A stretch of 64,000 nucleotides of DNA from Maniola hyperantus (taxonomy: Eukaryota > Arthropoda > Insecta > Lepidoptera > Nymphalidae): assembly GCF_902806685.2 (NCBI RefSeq), contig NC_048538.1:9796001-9860000 (forward strand), given 5' to 3'. The first letter of the stretch is position 1. Each line of letters starts with the position of its first letter. Position numbers and translations under genes: made by a program. The notes under the pieces are model-generated. The model saw nothing but the letters and a program-made list of their open reading frames with translations, had not been told where the DNA came from and searched no databases. Positions 26,801-38,808 of the stretch are shown in pieces.

Positions 26801-29800
26801 ATGTGTGAACAGATAATTGGTATTTTCAATTTTCAAATTAAGATAACTATACCAAGTGGGGTATCATATGAAAAGGCTTTTCCTGTACATTCTAAAACAG
26901 GTTTTTATTTATTTTTAGGCCTAGAGTCTTTGATTTATTGTGCAAAATGTCGAAAAAATACGACTGAGAACGGAAACCTCGTGCGCGATTCTGACTCGCA
27001 CTTGGCCGGTTTTTTATTATTCTGATTCAAGTAAGCCCGTGACTGCTATATCACCTGATGGCAAGTGGTGATGCAGTCTAAGGATGGAAGTGGGCTAACT
27101 TAGAAGGGGTATGGCAGTTTCATTAAACCCATACCACTGAATGTGTAGATTTTATAGTGAGATTAGGAAAATTAGAACTCTGCCAATAAAAAAATCTCAT
27201 GTAAATAAGGTCTGATAAAAGAAGATTAAAGATTAACATTTTTAAAATTTTCAAATGCCTCTATTGATGGTAATAGGTTTCTATAACTGCAGAATTTCAA
27301 ATCTAGTTTATTTTTAAAATGACTGTAACACACAGACTGCAGCACTCGGCAAAACTACTAGTTTACCTAAAAGCCTAGTTTTACTACGAAATCCAAAAAA
27401 TGATGAATGACTGTCCACATAATATTATGATTGTCTTGTTATAATATGTCAGCTTTTATATGTTATCAGATTGCAACCAATTATGATGTATTGTGTGTTT
27501 ATGTTTATGTATGCTAATTGCGAAATGATTATAATGCGGCTTTGACAAATGATTACAACAGAACAGACTTTCCATATTATCCTATCCCCATAATGTTGAC
27601 TACACTTTCTGCCCATTTCAATATCATATTAATCTCAAAGCACATTAGAACTAGAACTTAGACATTTTTTGCTGCATTGGAGCCTCTAAATGAACTGAAT
27701 CAATTATAGGCTATACCCTTACCAAGTAAATGCGGAATGATGAAAATGATGAAAGCGGGCTACGCTTTCGTCTTAGACTGCATTACCGTCAGGTGAGATC
27801 GCAGTCAAGGGCTAACTTGTATCAGAATAAAATAAATAGGGCTTGATACATATAAACGATAATAAAGGCCTGCGCACACTGGAGGACGGAACGGCAGAGG
27901 ATGTTAAATTTAACATTCACCCAAACGAAATAAAGTGTATGTTTCAATGCTTGGTGCTCCAGAGAAAACCAAAGCGCTGCGGTGCTCTAAGGTCAATCAC
28001 AGTGTGCAGGCCCTAAGGGTAAGAAGTAAAGAAGAGACTAACAATGTTGGGCAGACAGCAGCTGCGCGAGCATGACGCTCGCCTGCGGCAGCGTGGGCTC
28101 GGACGCCACGCTGGTGAGCGGCGGCGGTCGGCGCACGCTCGCCGCGCCGCCCTCGGCTCCCGCGCCGCCGGACGTCGACCGCGACCGAATGCGTAACGTC
28201 CCAGGATTCGACTCGCGAGCCTGTACCAATCCACACTTTATTTGATAAACTAGTTTTTGCACGCGAGATATTCAGGCTAAGTTGTATATCGAGTAAGCCT
28301 CTTCATATTCAAGGCTACGCAAGTAAAGTATCTACCATTATACAAAACTATGGAAATTCGTACACAGGCACATGCGTCCACACTAGTATAGTACGCGACA
28401 GGTCGAGATAGCAATCGCGGAGGGAACGCCCCGTACACCCGCATAGTCCCCGCGCTAGCCCCGTGCGAGCGAGTGCGAGGGACGTGCGGGTGTACAAGGC
28501 GTCCCCCCGCTTCATACCCCGATTGCCTATCGACCTGTCTCAACCTGTCGCGGACAATACAAAGATCGTATCGTACAAAATATCGATGACTTGCGTACCC
28601 TTGTGTACAGAGGTTCTATAATTGACTAAAGGTTTAACTTGTTATATAAGTTTGGATCAATATATAATCGAGTTATCGAAAAACTTTAAAACTAACCCGG
28701 AATACATCTATGAAAACCAGACATAATATAATTCTATTTAAAGTTAGAGAAAATATACTTTTAATGATATTAAGGCCAATATTAGTAAGTTAACATGATT
28801 ACCCGCGCGGAGTGAGTACTGGGCGCGTCGTGTGCGTGCGCGGGCGTGGGCGCGCTCACGGCCCAGTCCGCGCCGAGCTGCGCGCCCAACGGCAAGCTGT
28901 GCGAGCGGTACTGCTCCAGCTTGCGCACAGCCGCGTTGCCCACGCTCACGCCGCTCGCTACGTTTACAACGCCCACCGACACCTGCACCTGCTAACATTC
29001 AAAAAGATTGGCAAGGCCACACAAAAACTAAGTCAAAGTGAGAAGTTAGAACTACAGTAGCCGGCAAGAAATATTGTACATCGACCTTTATAGGGAGATA
29101 ATGAGATTTCGACTTTGTAGAGCGTTGTCTCTGTCACTCATACCTATGTGACGTTTTGTCGGTCTCAACGACAGACAACGCTCTACAAAACCGCTGTCTC
29201 TTTCTAAAGGTCGATGCACAATATTTGCTGCCAGGTACTGTAAGTTTTTTGCACGATAAAAAAGTTTTATTTGAACACTCTATATTTGAATATACAGGGT
29301 AAGGTACACAGCAACAAGGAAAACTCTGTGAATAGGGTAGGAATAATGCCTATAACGTCACAAATATTATTATCCTTCGACATATTTTTTTGCTTAAATA
29401 ACTAGGTTTATTCCCATGGAGACTTATCATCTTGATTGTTACCTGTTGCGACGTGACGGGAACCAGCGGTGGCGAGGGCAGTTTGAACGAGCGCACGGTG
29501 GTCGGCGAGGACTTCGCTTTGTACTCGACAGGGCTCGTCTGCAAGTACTGCAGTTGCGGCGAGGACTGGCGCACGACCGATCGCCCGTCGAAGCTCTGCT
29601 GCGACACGTGGCCGGGACTCTGTACGGGCTGCGAGTAATTCTGATAGTGGTTCCCCGGCAACTGATTCGAGTAATGGCTCAGTCGAGATCGAGGTTTCTC
29701 CCGACTGTACCCACTCCTCCCTTGGATCACCACTGCGGAGGCATACTTCGAATTCTGTAGGGGCTGTTGCAGCAGAGAAACCGTTTCCGGCGCGGTCTGC

Positions 29801-32800
29801 GAGGGCGGAAGCGCTGAGGAAAACCACTGATATTAATAAAAGTAGCTGTTTACCAAAACAAGCTTTACTCAAGATTCATCAGTAGACCGTTAAAAAAGTA
29901 ATAGACAGACACACTTTCGCATTTATAATATTAGTATGTACTAGATGATGCCCACGACTTTGCTTGGATATAGGTTTTTTAAAAATCTCGGGGGCACTTT
30001 TTGATTTTTTTTCGACCTAATTCACATTATTTCAATTTCTCTAGGGATCTCAAATTTTTTGAGAGTTAAACTATAAACCTTAGCTATAAACCTTCGTCTT
30101 GAATCACTCTATCTGTTGGTGAAAACTGCATTAAAATCCGTTGCGTAGTTTAAAAGATCTACGCGTTCATACATACAGCGGGAAGCGACTTTATTTTATA
30201 CTATGTAGAGATTAGGATTTGGGTAGTAGAAACGAAATACCAACCGGTGCTGTACTTGGAATATGTTTCCTGAGGGGTGATTATTTTATTTTGCGTGTTG
30301 ACGTACTGCATGCGAGGCGCCTTGCCCGCGTACACGGCGCCGTGCAGCTGCTGCTCGGCCTGCGCCGATTGCTGCTCGTAATTGTTCTGAGGGTACGACG
30401 GCAACATCTCTTGCGTGCCGAGAATATTGCTCGACAGTTCCGTCTGAGTGAACAGACGACTGCTGTCGTACATCCGTAGCTGCTCATTTTTAGACTGCTC
30501 GGCCATCGTCATTATTTGAGTGTTATTACTTGTACCTGAAAAACACTCCTAATATGAACTCATGCCCTCATTTACAATCCTTATTTTAATTAAATTAGCG
30601 CAAATACCATGAATAGTCATCTGACTGGTAGGCATTGTGACTGTTGTAGTATTTTGACTGCCAGCAATATAGTTCTGTGTGTTATAAGAATCTACTGACA
30701 TTGCACTCCTGTACAAAGTATCTTCGGAAGGAATCGTCGTCTCTTCGGGCACGGGCGGCAAGCGAGGAGTCAATAGAAGATCTAAACGAAATAAAAATGT
30801 AATTTTTGTAATTTAATCCACTATTAAACTCTTTAAAACATGTGATAGAAGTTATGTCCATTTCAATTACCTTGTAGTGGTTCCAATGTGTCCATAAAAT
30901 CATCAAGATTTGGTTGCAGAGGACCTAAGCTTGGTTGAATAAAATCAGCTAAGCTTGCGCCTCTGGCTAAAATTAAAAGGAACTTCGTATAAGTCAAGTA
31001 CCAAATTAGAAGATAAGAGCAGTTTTCAGTGTTTTATATGAGTAAGTAGTTTGTGGATACTGGAGTAGGTAACTGGTAAATAGCAATACCGATCTCCCTG
31101 CAATCGGGGAAAGCGAACGGTTGGTGGCTCGTGATGGTGGAGAAGAGCGTGTCACTCATGAAGTTGAGGTAGTCCTCGTCGGTGAGCATGGTGCCCGCGA
31201 AGTCGCTGCACTGGGACTCCAGCGTGTCCATGTCTGACATCTGAAACCGCATAGTTATCCACAAATTGTTGCATAGCTTCCATATTCGTCGATCTGATCG
31301 AAAGTAAATCCTCGATAAGAGACTGTCTAGGCCCGGCGCCCACTGACGACACAGCACGGCAAGGGATGTTTCAAGTAATGAATAATCCTACTAATATTAT
31401 AAATGTGAAAGTGTGGATGTTTGGATGTTTGGGTGTTTAGATGTTTGGATGTTTGTTACTCAATCACGCAAAAACGGCTGAACGGATTTGGATGAAATTT
31501 GGAATGGAGATAGATTATATAGCCTGGAGAGTGACATAGGCTACTTTTTGTCCCGGAAAGGATTTTTAAAAACCTAATTCCACGCGTACGACGTCGCGGG
31601 CATCAGCTAGTATACCATAATTTGATGATGTTTAAGTTGGAATCTTAATGACAATGGTCGAAGGTACAACAACTGTGGTAAGTTTAGGCATTGCCATTTC
31701 GGAATGCCTTTGTTTTCTTCTGGTTGCTTCAGCATTCTCCGGGATGCCGAACAAAAGGGCGGCCGCCACTCGTGCGCGTCTTCATTAGCTTGGACGGACG
31801 CCTCGCATGCCTAAGGACGTCGCGGCGTAGGTACCGTCAGTGTGCGTTCACATATAAGGATGACGAGCTGACAGTGGGCGCTAGGCCTTAAGTCTAACCG
31901 AGACGAAATCCGGGTGGGAAACGGGACTAGAATCAGTGCGAACCGCAACTTACGTATGCGATTATCCGGGCCTATTATGAATATATGCATTGTGCATACA
32001 AGTGTTGACAAAGGCGCGAGCGAATCGCTTCAAGCTTCCCAAGCAGATTTGGCCTCAGATTCACTGAAACTTTACTGTTAATTATCATTTTTTAAAGCCC
32101 AATGAACTGAGTCAAATTGCTCAATTACTGCAAGTGGCCCTGTACAAAGGCTGCAGTCATTCAATCATCATAATATTTTATTGCTAATTAATTATGGTCA
32201 TATAATTTTATATCTCTTATTTAAATTCAACACAAATAAAACTACAAGGTCTTTTCAATCATGAAATCTAAAAAGTAAAAAAACAAACTAAATCTTACCG
32301 AGTCTTGGACGGAGGTGTCCCCCTTGCCTAGGAGCCTCATAATGTGAAACATGCGCCATTTTTTATATTCTGCTATTACTGCTTCGGCTCTTCGTTTCCA
32401 ATATTTTCCTTCTAATATTGTTGTCTGAAAAATGAGTATAGGTGTACTTGTCTCTGTGTTTTATCCAAAACAAAATATGGATGGGTCTTATATATGTCTA
32501 TTTAAATGATTACATTGGTTAACATACCTCTGGTTTAACGTGCGTATCCACATCCAGTGGGGATGCGAATTGGCACACTAATGTATTTTGTTTCTTTATG
32601 ACTGAAAAATATATTAATACTTTATAATATGTACACACTGTTGAAAATTTGTAAATAAGTGAATATTTTAAAAGTAAGTAGGTATCTGTTTTAATTAATA
32701 CAATCATTTTAGAACAATCTTATCTTAATAAAGCATTTTATTTGGCTTAGTATTGTACTAAAAATTAACTTTCACCTACAGCTTTCAATCTTCTATCTTG

Positions 32801-35800
32801 CCAAAAATAAAAATAAATAAAAATTATAAACGTGTTGTTTCTCAATAGTATTAGCATTATGATAAGTACCCCAATTGTAAACTTTAGGAAAACCCATGTT
32901 CTTCAAATTGGTCAAATTTTACTTATTATCAATAATAATCAATAAGTCATGTTATCAATATTGGGTTTCATCGCAACTCCTAATCAGTTGTGTAATGTAG
33001 ACTCACTATCAAGCTTTATCAAAATAGGTGGACGACCCCATAAATGTGGCTCCATAAAATACGAAGTCCCAATATAGAAGCACTGTTTTAGAAACAGATT
33101 TTTTTAAAACATTTAATACATTTTTGAATAAAAATCCATAGTCAGTAATATAATAAATGCGAAAGTGTGTCTGTCTGCTAGCTTTTCACAGTCCATCCGT
33201 TTAACCGATTTTGATGAAATTTGGTACAGAAATAGTTTACATCCCAGGGAGGCTATTATTATATGCCAAGGGCTACTTTTTGTCATGGAACAGTCAAAAA
33301 GTCCCCCACGGGATTTGTAAAAACCGAAACTTACGCGGACAAAGTTGCGAGCGTCATCTAGTATTAAATATGTAAAAAATCTTTCGTTAGCATTACAAGG
33401 CGCACGCGCAACGCACTCCGGCAGAGCGGATGCGCGACATCTCTTGATAACAACTCAACTAAGCTTTATTTACTTTGGCATTACGGCCGCGGCGCGTGGC
33501 GAGCCCAGGCGTCGTGCGTACCCAAGTGCGCCATGCTTACTCCTTGTTTTAATTTTAACACATATATAAATTTTTACTTTATGTATAAAGCTGAGTTATT
33601 TATGAAAAAGATGCAACTTCTCTCCATGCCACCGAGAAATCAAACAAAAATAACCACCTGTATAATAAAAAAACAATTCACAGTGTCTAGATTTTTTTTA
33701 AAAAAAGAATATTAGCCATATTAAATGACTAATATTCCCCTTTCCTCTCCAATTAAGCGTCAGGCTTGTGCTAGGATTAGGTACGACAATAGTGCAACGG
33801 GCGGGATTTGAACCGTCGACCTTTCGGTTTTCAGTCCACTCCTATACCGGTTGAGCTATTGAGGCTCTAACTGCCTGTTCTAACTAATATGATACTGATA
33901 TAAATATGCACTTGGCATAATTATATGCAAATTTACCATTGCAATGTACCAACAGTATTATGAGTGTAAACAATCTGAGCAATCAGTGCATTAAATCAAA
34001 CAAATCTTTTATGCATTATGTGACATCATAGAACCAGTACAATATAACACACTTCATTTTATTAGACAAGATAGAACAATCATTAAAATATATAGGTACA
34101 TGATTTCTTATTAAGCCATTATAACTATCAAAACGTCAGAAGTATATAACAAAATATGTAATAATTGCATTGAATAAAAAAAAACAACTCACATTGCATG
34201 TGCCAGCATCTCCATATGACGTTGTTCAATCTTATTTTGTCCTTCCACCTGAGTTTTATACCTTTGAAACGATTCCATTTTGGAGATGTTAGTTTTTGTC
34301 TGATAAATAAAAAAATACAATACAGGTTATAATCAATCAGCACACTTACCATACTTTTTGAAATCTACTGTCACAAACTAATATTTGCTAAAAGCACTTT
34401 CGTAATTAAATTGACTATAAAAGTTCTTGAACTTGTAAGAAACATTTTTGCTTTGAACTGATTTAATTTATCCATCATAAAATATAGGAGAAAATCAAAA
34501 ATTTTTTGTGTAAAAAGTACAGCTGGAGAGTCAAGACTGTACTGTGAGAGACAATGTTTTTGACCAGCAAGTAGTACACTGGTTATCTATGTTGCTATCA
34601 ATAAGTGATCTTAAGCATATTATAAATAACAATTTGATAAGAAACAAGCCTGACTCTATCTTATCTTCAATTCCTACCGCTCTAAATATTTAGATGGACA
34701 TGTATAATATATGTGGTTTATATAAGAACAGAATAAGCTAGTTTACTTTTCTATATTAAATTCTTCAAGAAATTTAAAATATTTATATTAATATTGACTA
34801 TAAAAAATATATATTTATTTACTGACTTTACTATACTAATATAAATAATATCTATCCCGGCTTTACTATACTAAATAAAATTAAAAATTGACTAAAACAA
34901 TGAAACTAAAACTAAAACCTTAAAAAATATATCATTAAAAGGAGTCACTTTAAGCAAGGTTCCGAAGATACTGGCAGCTTTCCCCCTTTGAATTGCTAGG
35001 CTAATTCTTTGTCTGAGGTAGCTGCCAGCTCTTCGGTCTCCTGTGATGTTGACTAATATTGACTATTGATATTATCATTGAGGAGCTGGCGAACAGAACT
35101 GTACTAGTCCTCTTTAAAATGGTACTGCCTGATGGGTGGTTTCAGTCATGGCTAGTTATATGTTATGCAAAAAAAAATTTAAAAAGTTTATTTCTTACAA
35201 GTCAGACTCACACTTGACCGGTATTTTTTTATTAATTGCTTACCACATGTTTCCATTAGGTACTTTTTGTAGAAAAAGAAGAAAGAAAGTGAAGTGAAGA
35301 AAGAAGTGTGAAAGTTTGGTATCATACTAAACTGACTGAATACCTTATTATTATCAGTCACTAGCTGCCCTGGCAAACTTCATTCCGCCTAACAGTCGAT
35401 TCAATTTTTTTTAATTTTTCTCTGTGTAAAAATCATCCTAGTACTTCAAGGAATATTATAAAAAAAGAATTAGCAAAATCGGTTAAGCTGTTCTCGAGAT
35501 TTGCGATGAGCAACACATGTAGTGATTCATTTTTATATTATAGATAGACCAAATTTGCAATTAAAACATTGCCAGTAAAACAAAACTTATCTAAGTCCAA
35601 AATAAATATTAGAAATTTTGGGATTGGTGGATTTTTTTTATCTCCTCTGCAAAAACCTATCTATAGCACAAAAAATGCTTTGTTATGGTAATACCCTTGA
35701 TTTGTTTCTTACAAAGGATTTAAATTAACTGTGTGTAAGGAAATCAATTTTGCCTTCACGAGAGTGTTATAAAATTAACATTAAAAATGTCAATTATACT

Positions 35801-36796
35801 TTTACATACAAAATAACTCATAATACATATAAATAAGTTGACTAAATAACTTGGTTTGAAATAAGATTACAGATTATAAAAGTTTCAAACCAGGGTCAGA
35901 AAGAGATAATAAGTTATTTGTCATCAATAAATAATAATTACTTCAGTAATATAAATAAGTATTTTACCATTCAGTTCTATTTTGATATGAAAGATTTAAT
36001 TAAGTTAACATATTATTGCTAATAAAACTAGAGCTATAAAGTGGGGGAATCAGTGATAATGAAAATGATTTATATACCTACGAATATAGTGTTTATAACT
36101 AAGTATTACAGACTAAGTTATCACATTACGTGACCTGTGTCTTTTGCACAGGCTTTCATGACCTCTCCTGTTATCTGTGTACCTCAACCACGTACAAAAT
36201 ATTATGTTCCTGATACCCACAAGATATAATATTTATAATTAAAGTTAGAAGTTGATTGAAAAAATTTATTGCTTTTGATTCAAGACACTGTGTGAATAAA
36301 ATACTAGTATGTGTGATGTATAAAAAGCTACTTATTAAAAGGTAACATAAGAGTATAATATTCTTTTATTGCTCTATTTATCACACAAGTTGTATTATGA
36401 TAAAATCATATATCAAGTTTACTCGAATAAAAATATACTTTATTCTATTCTATAATAATTCATGAGTATTAAATATTATTTCTTAAATTAAATTCGAACT
36501 TACCGATACGCCAAAGTCATACATTTGAATAGTTTAGTGAGCGAGATTTCAATAGAAAGTTGTTGATGTTGTTTGCTGTCTTCTTTATCAGAACGTTGAA
36601 ATATCTCGGTAGGCACTGGCAAAATATAAGTCGCAATTGCAGATTCCTTTTGAACATTTTGCTCCTCTTCAGGGATAGGCACAGCAAGGTCATCATATTC
36701 ATCCTGTTCTTCAGCCTCAAAATGCGAGACCATAAAGTGCCCTGAGTGGATGGACTCTTTACCTGGGCGAGTTTGACGTTTTTCGACATGAGTCAT
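20828..36796 (-). CDS. Mondo: Mondo, bHLH-leucine zipper sugar-sensing transcription factor
   Basis: Seventeen exons in transcription order: 36504-36796, 34193-34299, 32528-32601, 32299-32424, 31090-31240, 30871-30966, 30608-30781, 30245-30535, 29443-29813, 28803-28988, 28043-28220, 26454-26578, 23958-24143, 23003-23130, 22206-22329, 21370-21499, 20828-20949. All phases agree, giving 953 residues from ATG to TAA. Mondo conserved regions are clear: HSGHFMVS (17-24), a Leu-rich export-type segment ending LFKCMTLAY, KLTSPKWNRFKGIKL (from about 99), LEGKYWKRR and the activation-region motif around LNFMSDTLFSTITSHQP. The basic helix-loop-helix (about 750-800) includes AEQKRRYNIKNGFDTLQ, followed by a leucine zipper and the C-terminal WMC/DCD-type domain (NWKYWL, VLNSL). 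The family pairs with Mlx, shuttles between cytoplasm and nucleus, and binds carbohydrate response elements. The middle (340-720) is a Gln/Ser/Pro-rich, poorly conserved activation region. It shares a divergent promoter region with RPAIN. The 28803-28988 exon could alternatively start 6 bp later. Confidence 0.94.
21055..21345 (-). mobile_element. tRNA-derived SINE, family 1
   Basis: A CATCATCATCATCATGATCA tail at the low end and tRNA-like head (GGATCGAACCCCGACC, TTACCACTAGGCTATCA) at the high end. It ends about 25 bp before the Mondo exon at 21370-21499. Confidence 0.7.
21768..21874. repeat. Unclassified repeat shared with 37163-37264
   Basis: Both copies carry CTGGCTGTAAGCGGACTAAA and TATAGGTAAACAAGAATCT in the same order with about 80% visible identity. 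Class unknown. Confidence 0.5.
23152..23392 (-). mobile_element. Helitron-like element with triplicated end
   Basis: CTAGCTGATGCACGCGACTT at the low end. The 15-bp ending AATAAGGGTACTGAT occurs three times in a row (to 23392). It starts 20 bp beyond the Mondo exon 23003-23130, on its upstream (acceptor) side. Confidence 0.6.
23689..23937 (-). pseudogene. LINE reverse transcriptase C-terminal remnant
   Basis: An open stretch reads KPRHCSASAMFVDARVDDF and YAILRKRATS, resembling the C-terminal tail of lepidopteran non-LTR retrotransposon polymerases. It is isolated and lacks the RT core. It lies next to the Mondo bHLH exon but belongs to the intron. Confidence 0.45.
24573..25147 (-). mobile_element. 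5'-truncated CR1-type LINE 3' end
   Basis: From the high end, a 106-residue frame (24827-25147) contains RLSKVSNSFARNSIRFYNKL and LPKDILEMSLNKFKVF, the typical C-terminal tail of jockey/CR1-like polymerases. The 3' UTR follows, and the tail is a repeat of GTCAAA units (24573-24591 on the plus strand), the short tandem tail expected of CR1 elements. Located in a Mondo intron. Confidence 0.7.
25150..25215. repeat. Fragment of Helitron-like family B
   Basis: GAAATTTGTGTAGTCCACGC followed by CACGAAGTCGCGGGC and CTAG; only the terminal part of the element is left. Confidence 0.4.
26099..26262. repeat. Helitron-like repeat family B copy
   Basis: GACTAGCTTATATAGACTTC at the low end, then AAATCCTTTCTTAGCGGATG and CTACGTCATAATAGC. 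Truncated after the CCAGTTGAAG stretch. Confidence 0.5.
26603..27016. repeat. Interspersed repeat family C, nearly full copy
   Basis: Runs from AGAGTTCCATACCTC to ACTCGCACTTGGCCGG. It includes GACCTAGAATCGTGAAATTT and CCAAGTGGGGTATCATATGA, phrases seen in order (or inverted) at 49905-50350. Located in a Mondo intron. Confidence 0.55.
27866..28013. repeat. Possible MITE ending GGCCTGCGCACACT
   Basis: AGGCCTGCGCACACT at the left and AGTGTGCAGGCCCT at the right form imperfect terminal inverted repeats about 148 bp apart. It lies immediately downstream (in transcription) of a Mondo exon. Confidence 0.45.
28391..28555. repeat. Foldback MITE, family A copy 2
   Basis: GTACGCGACAGGTCGAGATA at the left and the complement of AACCTGTCGCGGAC at the right, with GC-rich inner arms. 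Located in a Mondo intron. Confidence 0.7.
29053..29242. repeat. Foldback MITE, family E copy 1
   Basis: Left TACAGTAGCCGGCAAGAAAT, right complement of GCCAGGTACTGTA, inner arms around TTTGTAGAGCGTTGTCTCTG. A second copy lies at about 44966-45133. Confidence 0.65.
29895..30208. mobile_element. Two abutting Helitron-like fragments
   Basis: GACACACTTTCGCATTTATA ends one fragment at 29940. CTAGATGATGCCCACGACTT starts another at 29941, which degrades toward 30208, just before the Mondo exon at 30245. Confidence 0.45.
31386..31610 (+). mobile_element. Complete Helitron-like element
   Basis: Begins TCCTACTAATATTATAAATG and ends GTCGCGGGCATCAGCTAG. The base before is A and the base after is T, the expected Helitron insertion context. 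It contains an internal 8-bp tandem repeat (TGTTTGGA) at about 31421-31460. No target duplication. Confidence 0.7.
33142..33361 (+). mobile_element. Helitron-like element
   Basis: Begins TCAGTAATATAATAAATGCG and ends GCGAGCGTCATCTAG followed by T. It carries CCGATTTTGATGAAATTTGG typical of the family. Located in a Mondo intron. Confidence 0.6.
33691..33866 (-). mobile_element. tRNA-derived SINE, family 3
   Basis: On the minus strand: tRNA-like head (AGCCTCAATAGCTCAACCGG, then GGTTCAAATCCCGC), body, and an A-rich tail at the low end. A near-identical copy is at 55411-55593. Confidence 0.7.
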
Positions 36797-37162
36797 TGTT
36801 TAATTTTCAAAGATCGATAAATACACTATTTCTATCTAATATGCATTCAATTATATTTTTCTTTAGTATTTCAACTTTTACATTTAGCCATATTATATTT
36901 TCACATTATCACTGATATTATTTTTCGATCTGTTTGACATTTGTATGCAGTGTTACCAAACCAAAACCATAAAAAAGACGTAAAATCTCTTATCACGGAG
37001 GATAACGGGTAACTTTAGAAAAGTGACAAACATTGTAATTCATAACTTTCACAATAAACATTGTGCTCGGTGTGGCACTACCGAAAGCCACACGCAAAAT
37101 AAGAAGAAGAAGACGAATAAATGATAAAAAATCAATCACGGTCAGCTAAAATTCATTTTTCA

Positions 37163-37264
37163 CTTTTCATGTTCGTAAAGTTCCTAAATACTGGCTGTAA
37201 GCGGACTAAAATTGCTTTTCATGCACTTGTGCGCAAGTGTTTATAGGTAAACAAGAATCTATCT
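37163..37264. repeat. Unclassified repeat shared with 21768-21874
   Basis: Second copy carrying CTGGCTGTAAGCGGACTAAA and TATAGGTAAACAAGAATCT. Confidence 0.5.
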
Positions 37265-37359
37265 GTGAGTCGAACCTATACCAAAGATCTGTGATGACCA
37301 CTGACCTTTGATTATAAAGTAAATATTCCTAAAGTTAAAAAATAAAGTTGTATTCCTGG

Positions 37360-37885
37360 CAGTGTTTCCATTTACACGGTAATTACCGTAGATGCACCGT
37401 AATTCAGCCCTAATCTACCGTCAAGGTAATATGGCCATTACCTTGACCGTGTCACCGTAATACAAAATCACGTTAAAAATTCATAATATACTGCGTAATA
37501 CGAGTACGAATCTCAGTCACCTAAGCATATTTCGTAATGGCAACATTTATCTTGCTCTCGGTTTAAGCATCAAATCTCAGCAATCTATTTTCGTCCTTAT
37601 TCAAGCAATTAGGAAGGAGTAAAATGTAAAACTAATGAGATTTAACAAAATATAAATATGAATAAATCCGTATATGAAAAAAATATTGCTAAGTATGCTA
37701 GGAGAGTCAGATTCAGAATAATATTAATAGTTGATTAAAAAGCAAATTCGTGACGTTTTTTCTTTTAAAAATGACACGGTAATTTACACGGTATTCTTTT
37801 AGCTAATCCACCGTAATTTAATCTAGAAACACCGTAATTTTAACCCTTGAACACGGTAATTCTCGATTTACATATGGAAACACTG
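37360..37885. mobile_element. Non-autonomous hAT element
   Basis: Ends CAGTGTTTCCAT / ATGGAAACACTG, flanked by an exact 8-bp duplication ATTCCTGG (37352-37359 and 37886-37893), the size typical of hAT. ACGGTAAT-type motifs and complements recur near both ends, as expected for transposase-binding subterminal repeats. No transposase frame. Confidence 0.8.
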
Positions 37886-38808
37886 ATTCCTGGTATGTAT
37901 TCTTGAAAAAAATCGGTTACACAATAAGGGACAAAAAATAGGTTAGCTGCATCTGTTCATCACATTTGTAACTTTATATGTGCTTTTTTAGTGTGAATGA
38001 GAAAGCAAACGTTCCTGTATCTACTTTTATTACTCTATCTACGGTGGCGCAGTATCCCTTTCTGGATTCTGCGTTGAAAGTAAGGTTGAAAGACTTGAAA
38101 GTGACACATGAGTACATTACATTAATATCTTTGACAAAGTATGGACAAAGTTAACTGGAAGTTAACAAACATGCTTGATGACTACAGTGCTTGACAAAGA
38201 GTATATAATCACTACGTGTGCTTGACCGTCTGCGGTGGTCTGCGGCAAAGAGTATATGGAGTATATAATCACTACGTTTTATGCGGTTAGTATATTATCC
38301 ATTATCTAAGGCGGGGCCTGTCGTATTTACGTTTCTGAATCTACATCATATGTAAATAAAAAGTACCTACTCTGTGTAAAAGTAATCCTATATGTTATTG
38401 GTCTGTGATCTGCTGTGATCTACATGGAATCTACCGGTGGAATCCACAGACCAATAACATGTGGAATCTACTCAATCTGTTATCTGACTTTCATTTTGGC
38501 GCGCTTGAATTATTTTATTGATATTATTATTATGCTCAGACCAATAACATAAACATTTTCAAAATTAAAATTAATGTGATGAAATTAAATTCGTTACCTA
38601 CTTAAGCCTAAACTATAAAACTAGAAGATAGGTTTTTACCACTAGTGATTAACCACTTGAAAACCCTGAAGTGTAATTTGTGATAATTTAGTGATTTAAC
38701 CTACGATCAACAATTTAGATACATAAAATATAAACTGAAATGATTTGTTGTCTTAAAAATCCTACTTATTGATCTTTTAAATTATAAGGACTGATATTTC
38801 ACTTTAAA

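Larger units (their letters stand above)
36797..38808. promoter_or_regulatory. Divergent intergenic region, Mondo / RPAIN
   Basis: About 2 kb separate the two ATG codons on opposite strands, so both 5' flanks lie here. Contents: repeat fragment 37163-37264, a hAT element 37360-37885, two copies of GAGTATATAATCACTACGT (38201 and 38259 areas) and three copies of AGACCAATAACAT (38392-38404 inverted, 38448-38460, 38538-38550). Transcription starts cannot be placed. Confidence 0.55.

Noticed and set aside
31152..31352. Minus-strand frame reading RQSLIEDLLSIRSTNMEAMQ as an extra Mondo exon
   Set aside because: It is in a different frame from the adjoining exon, has no fitting splice sites, and the flanking exons already join in phase to match the family.
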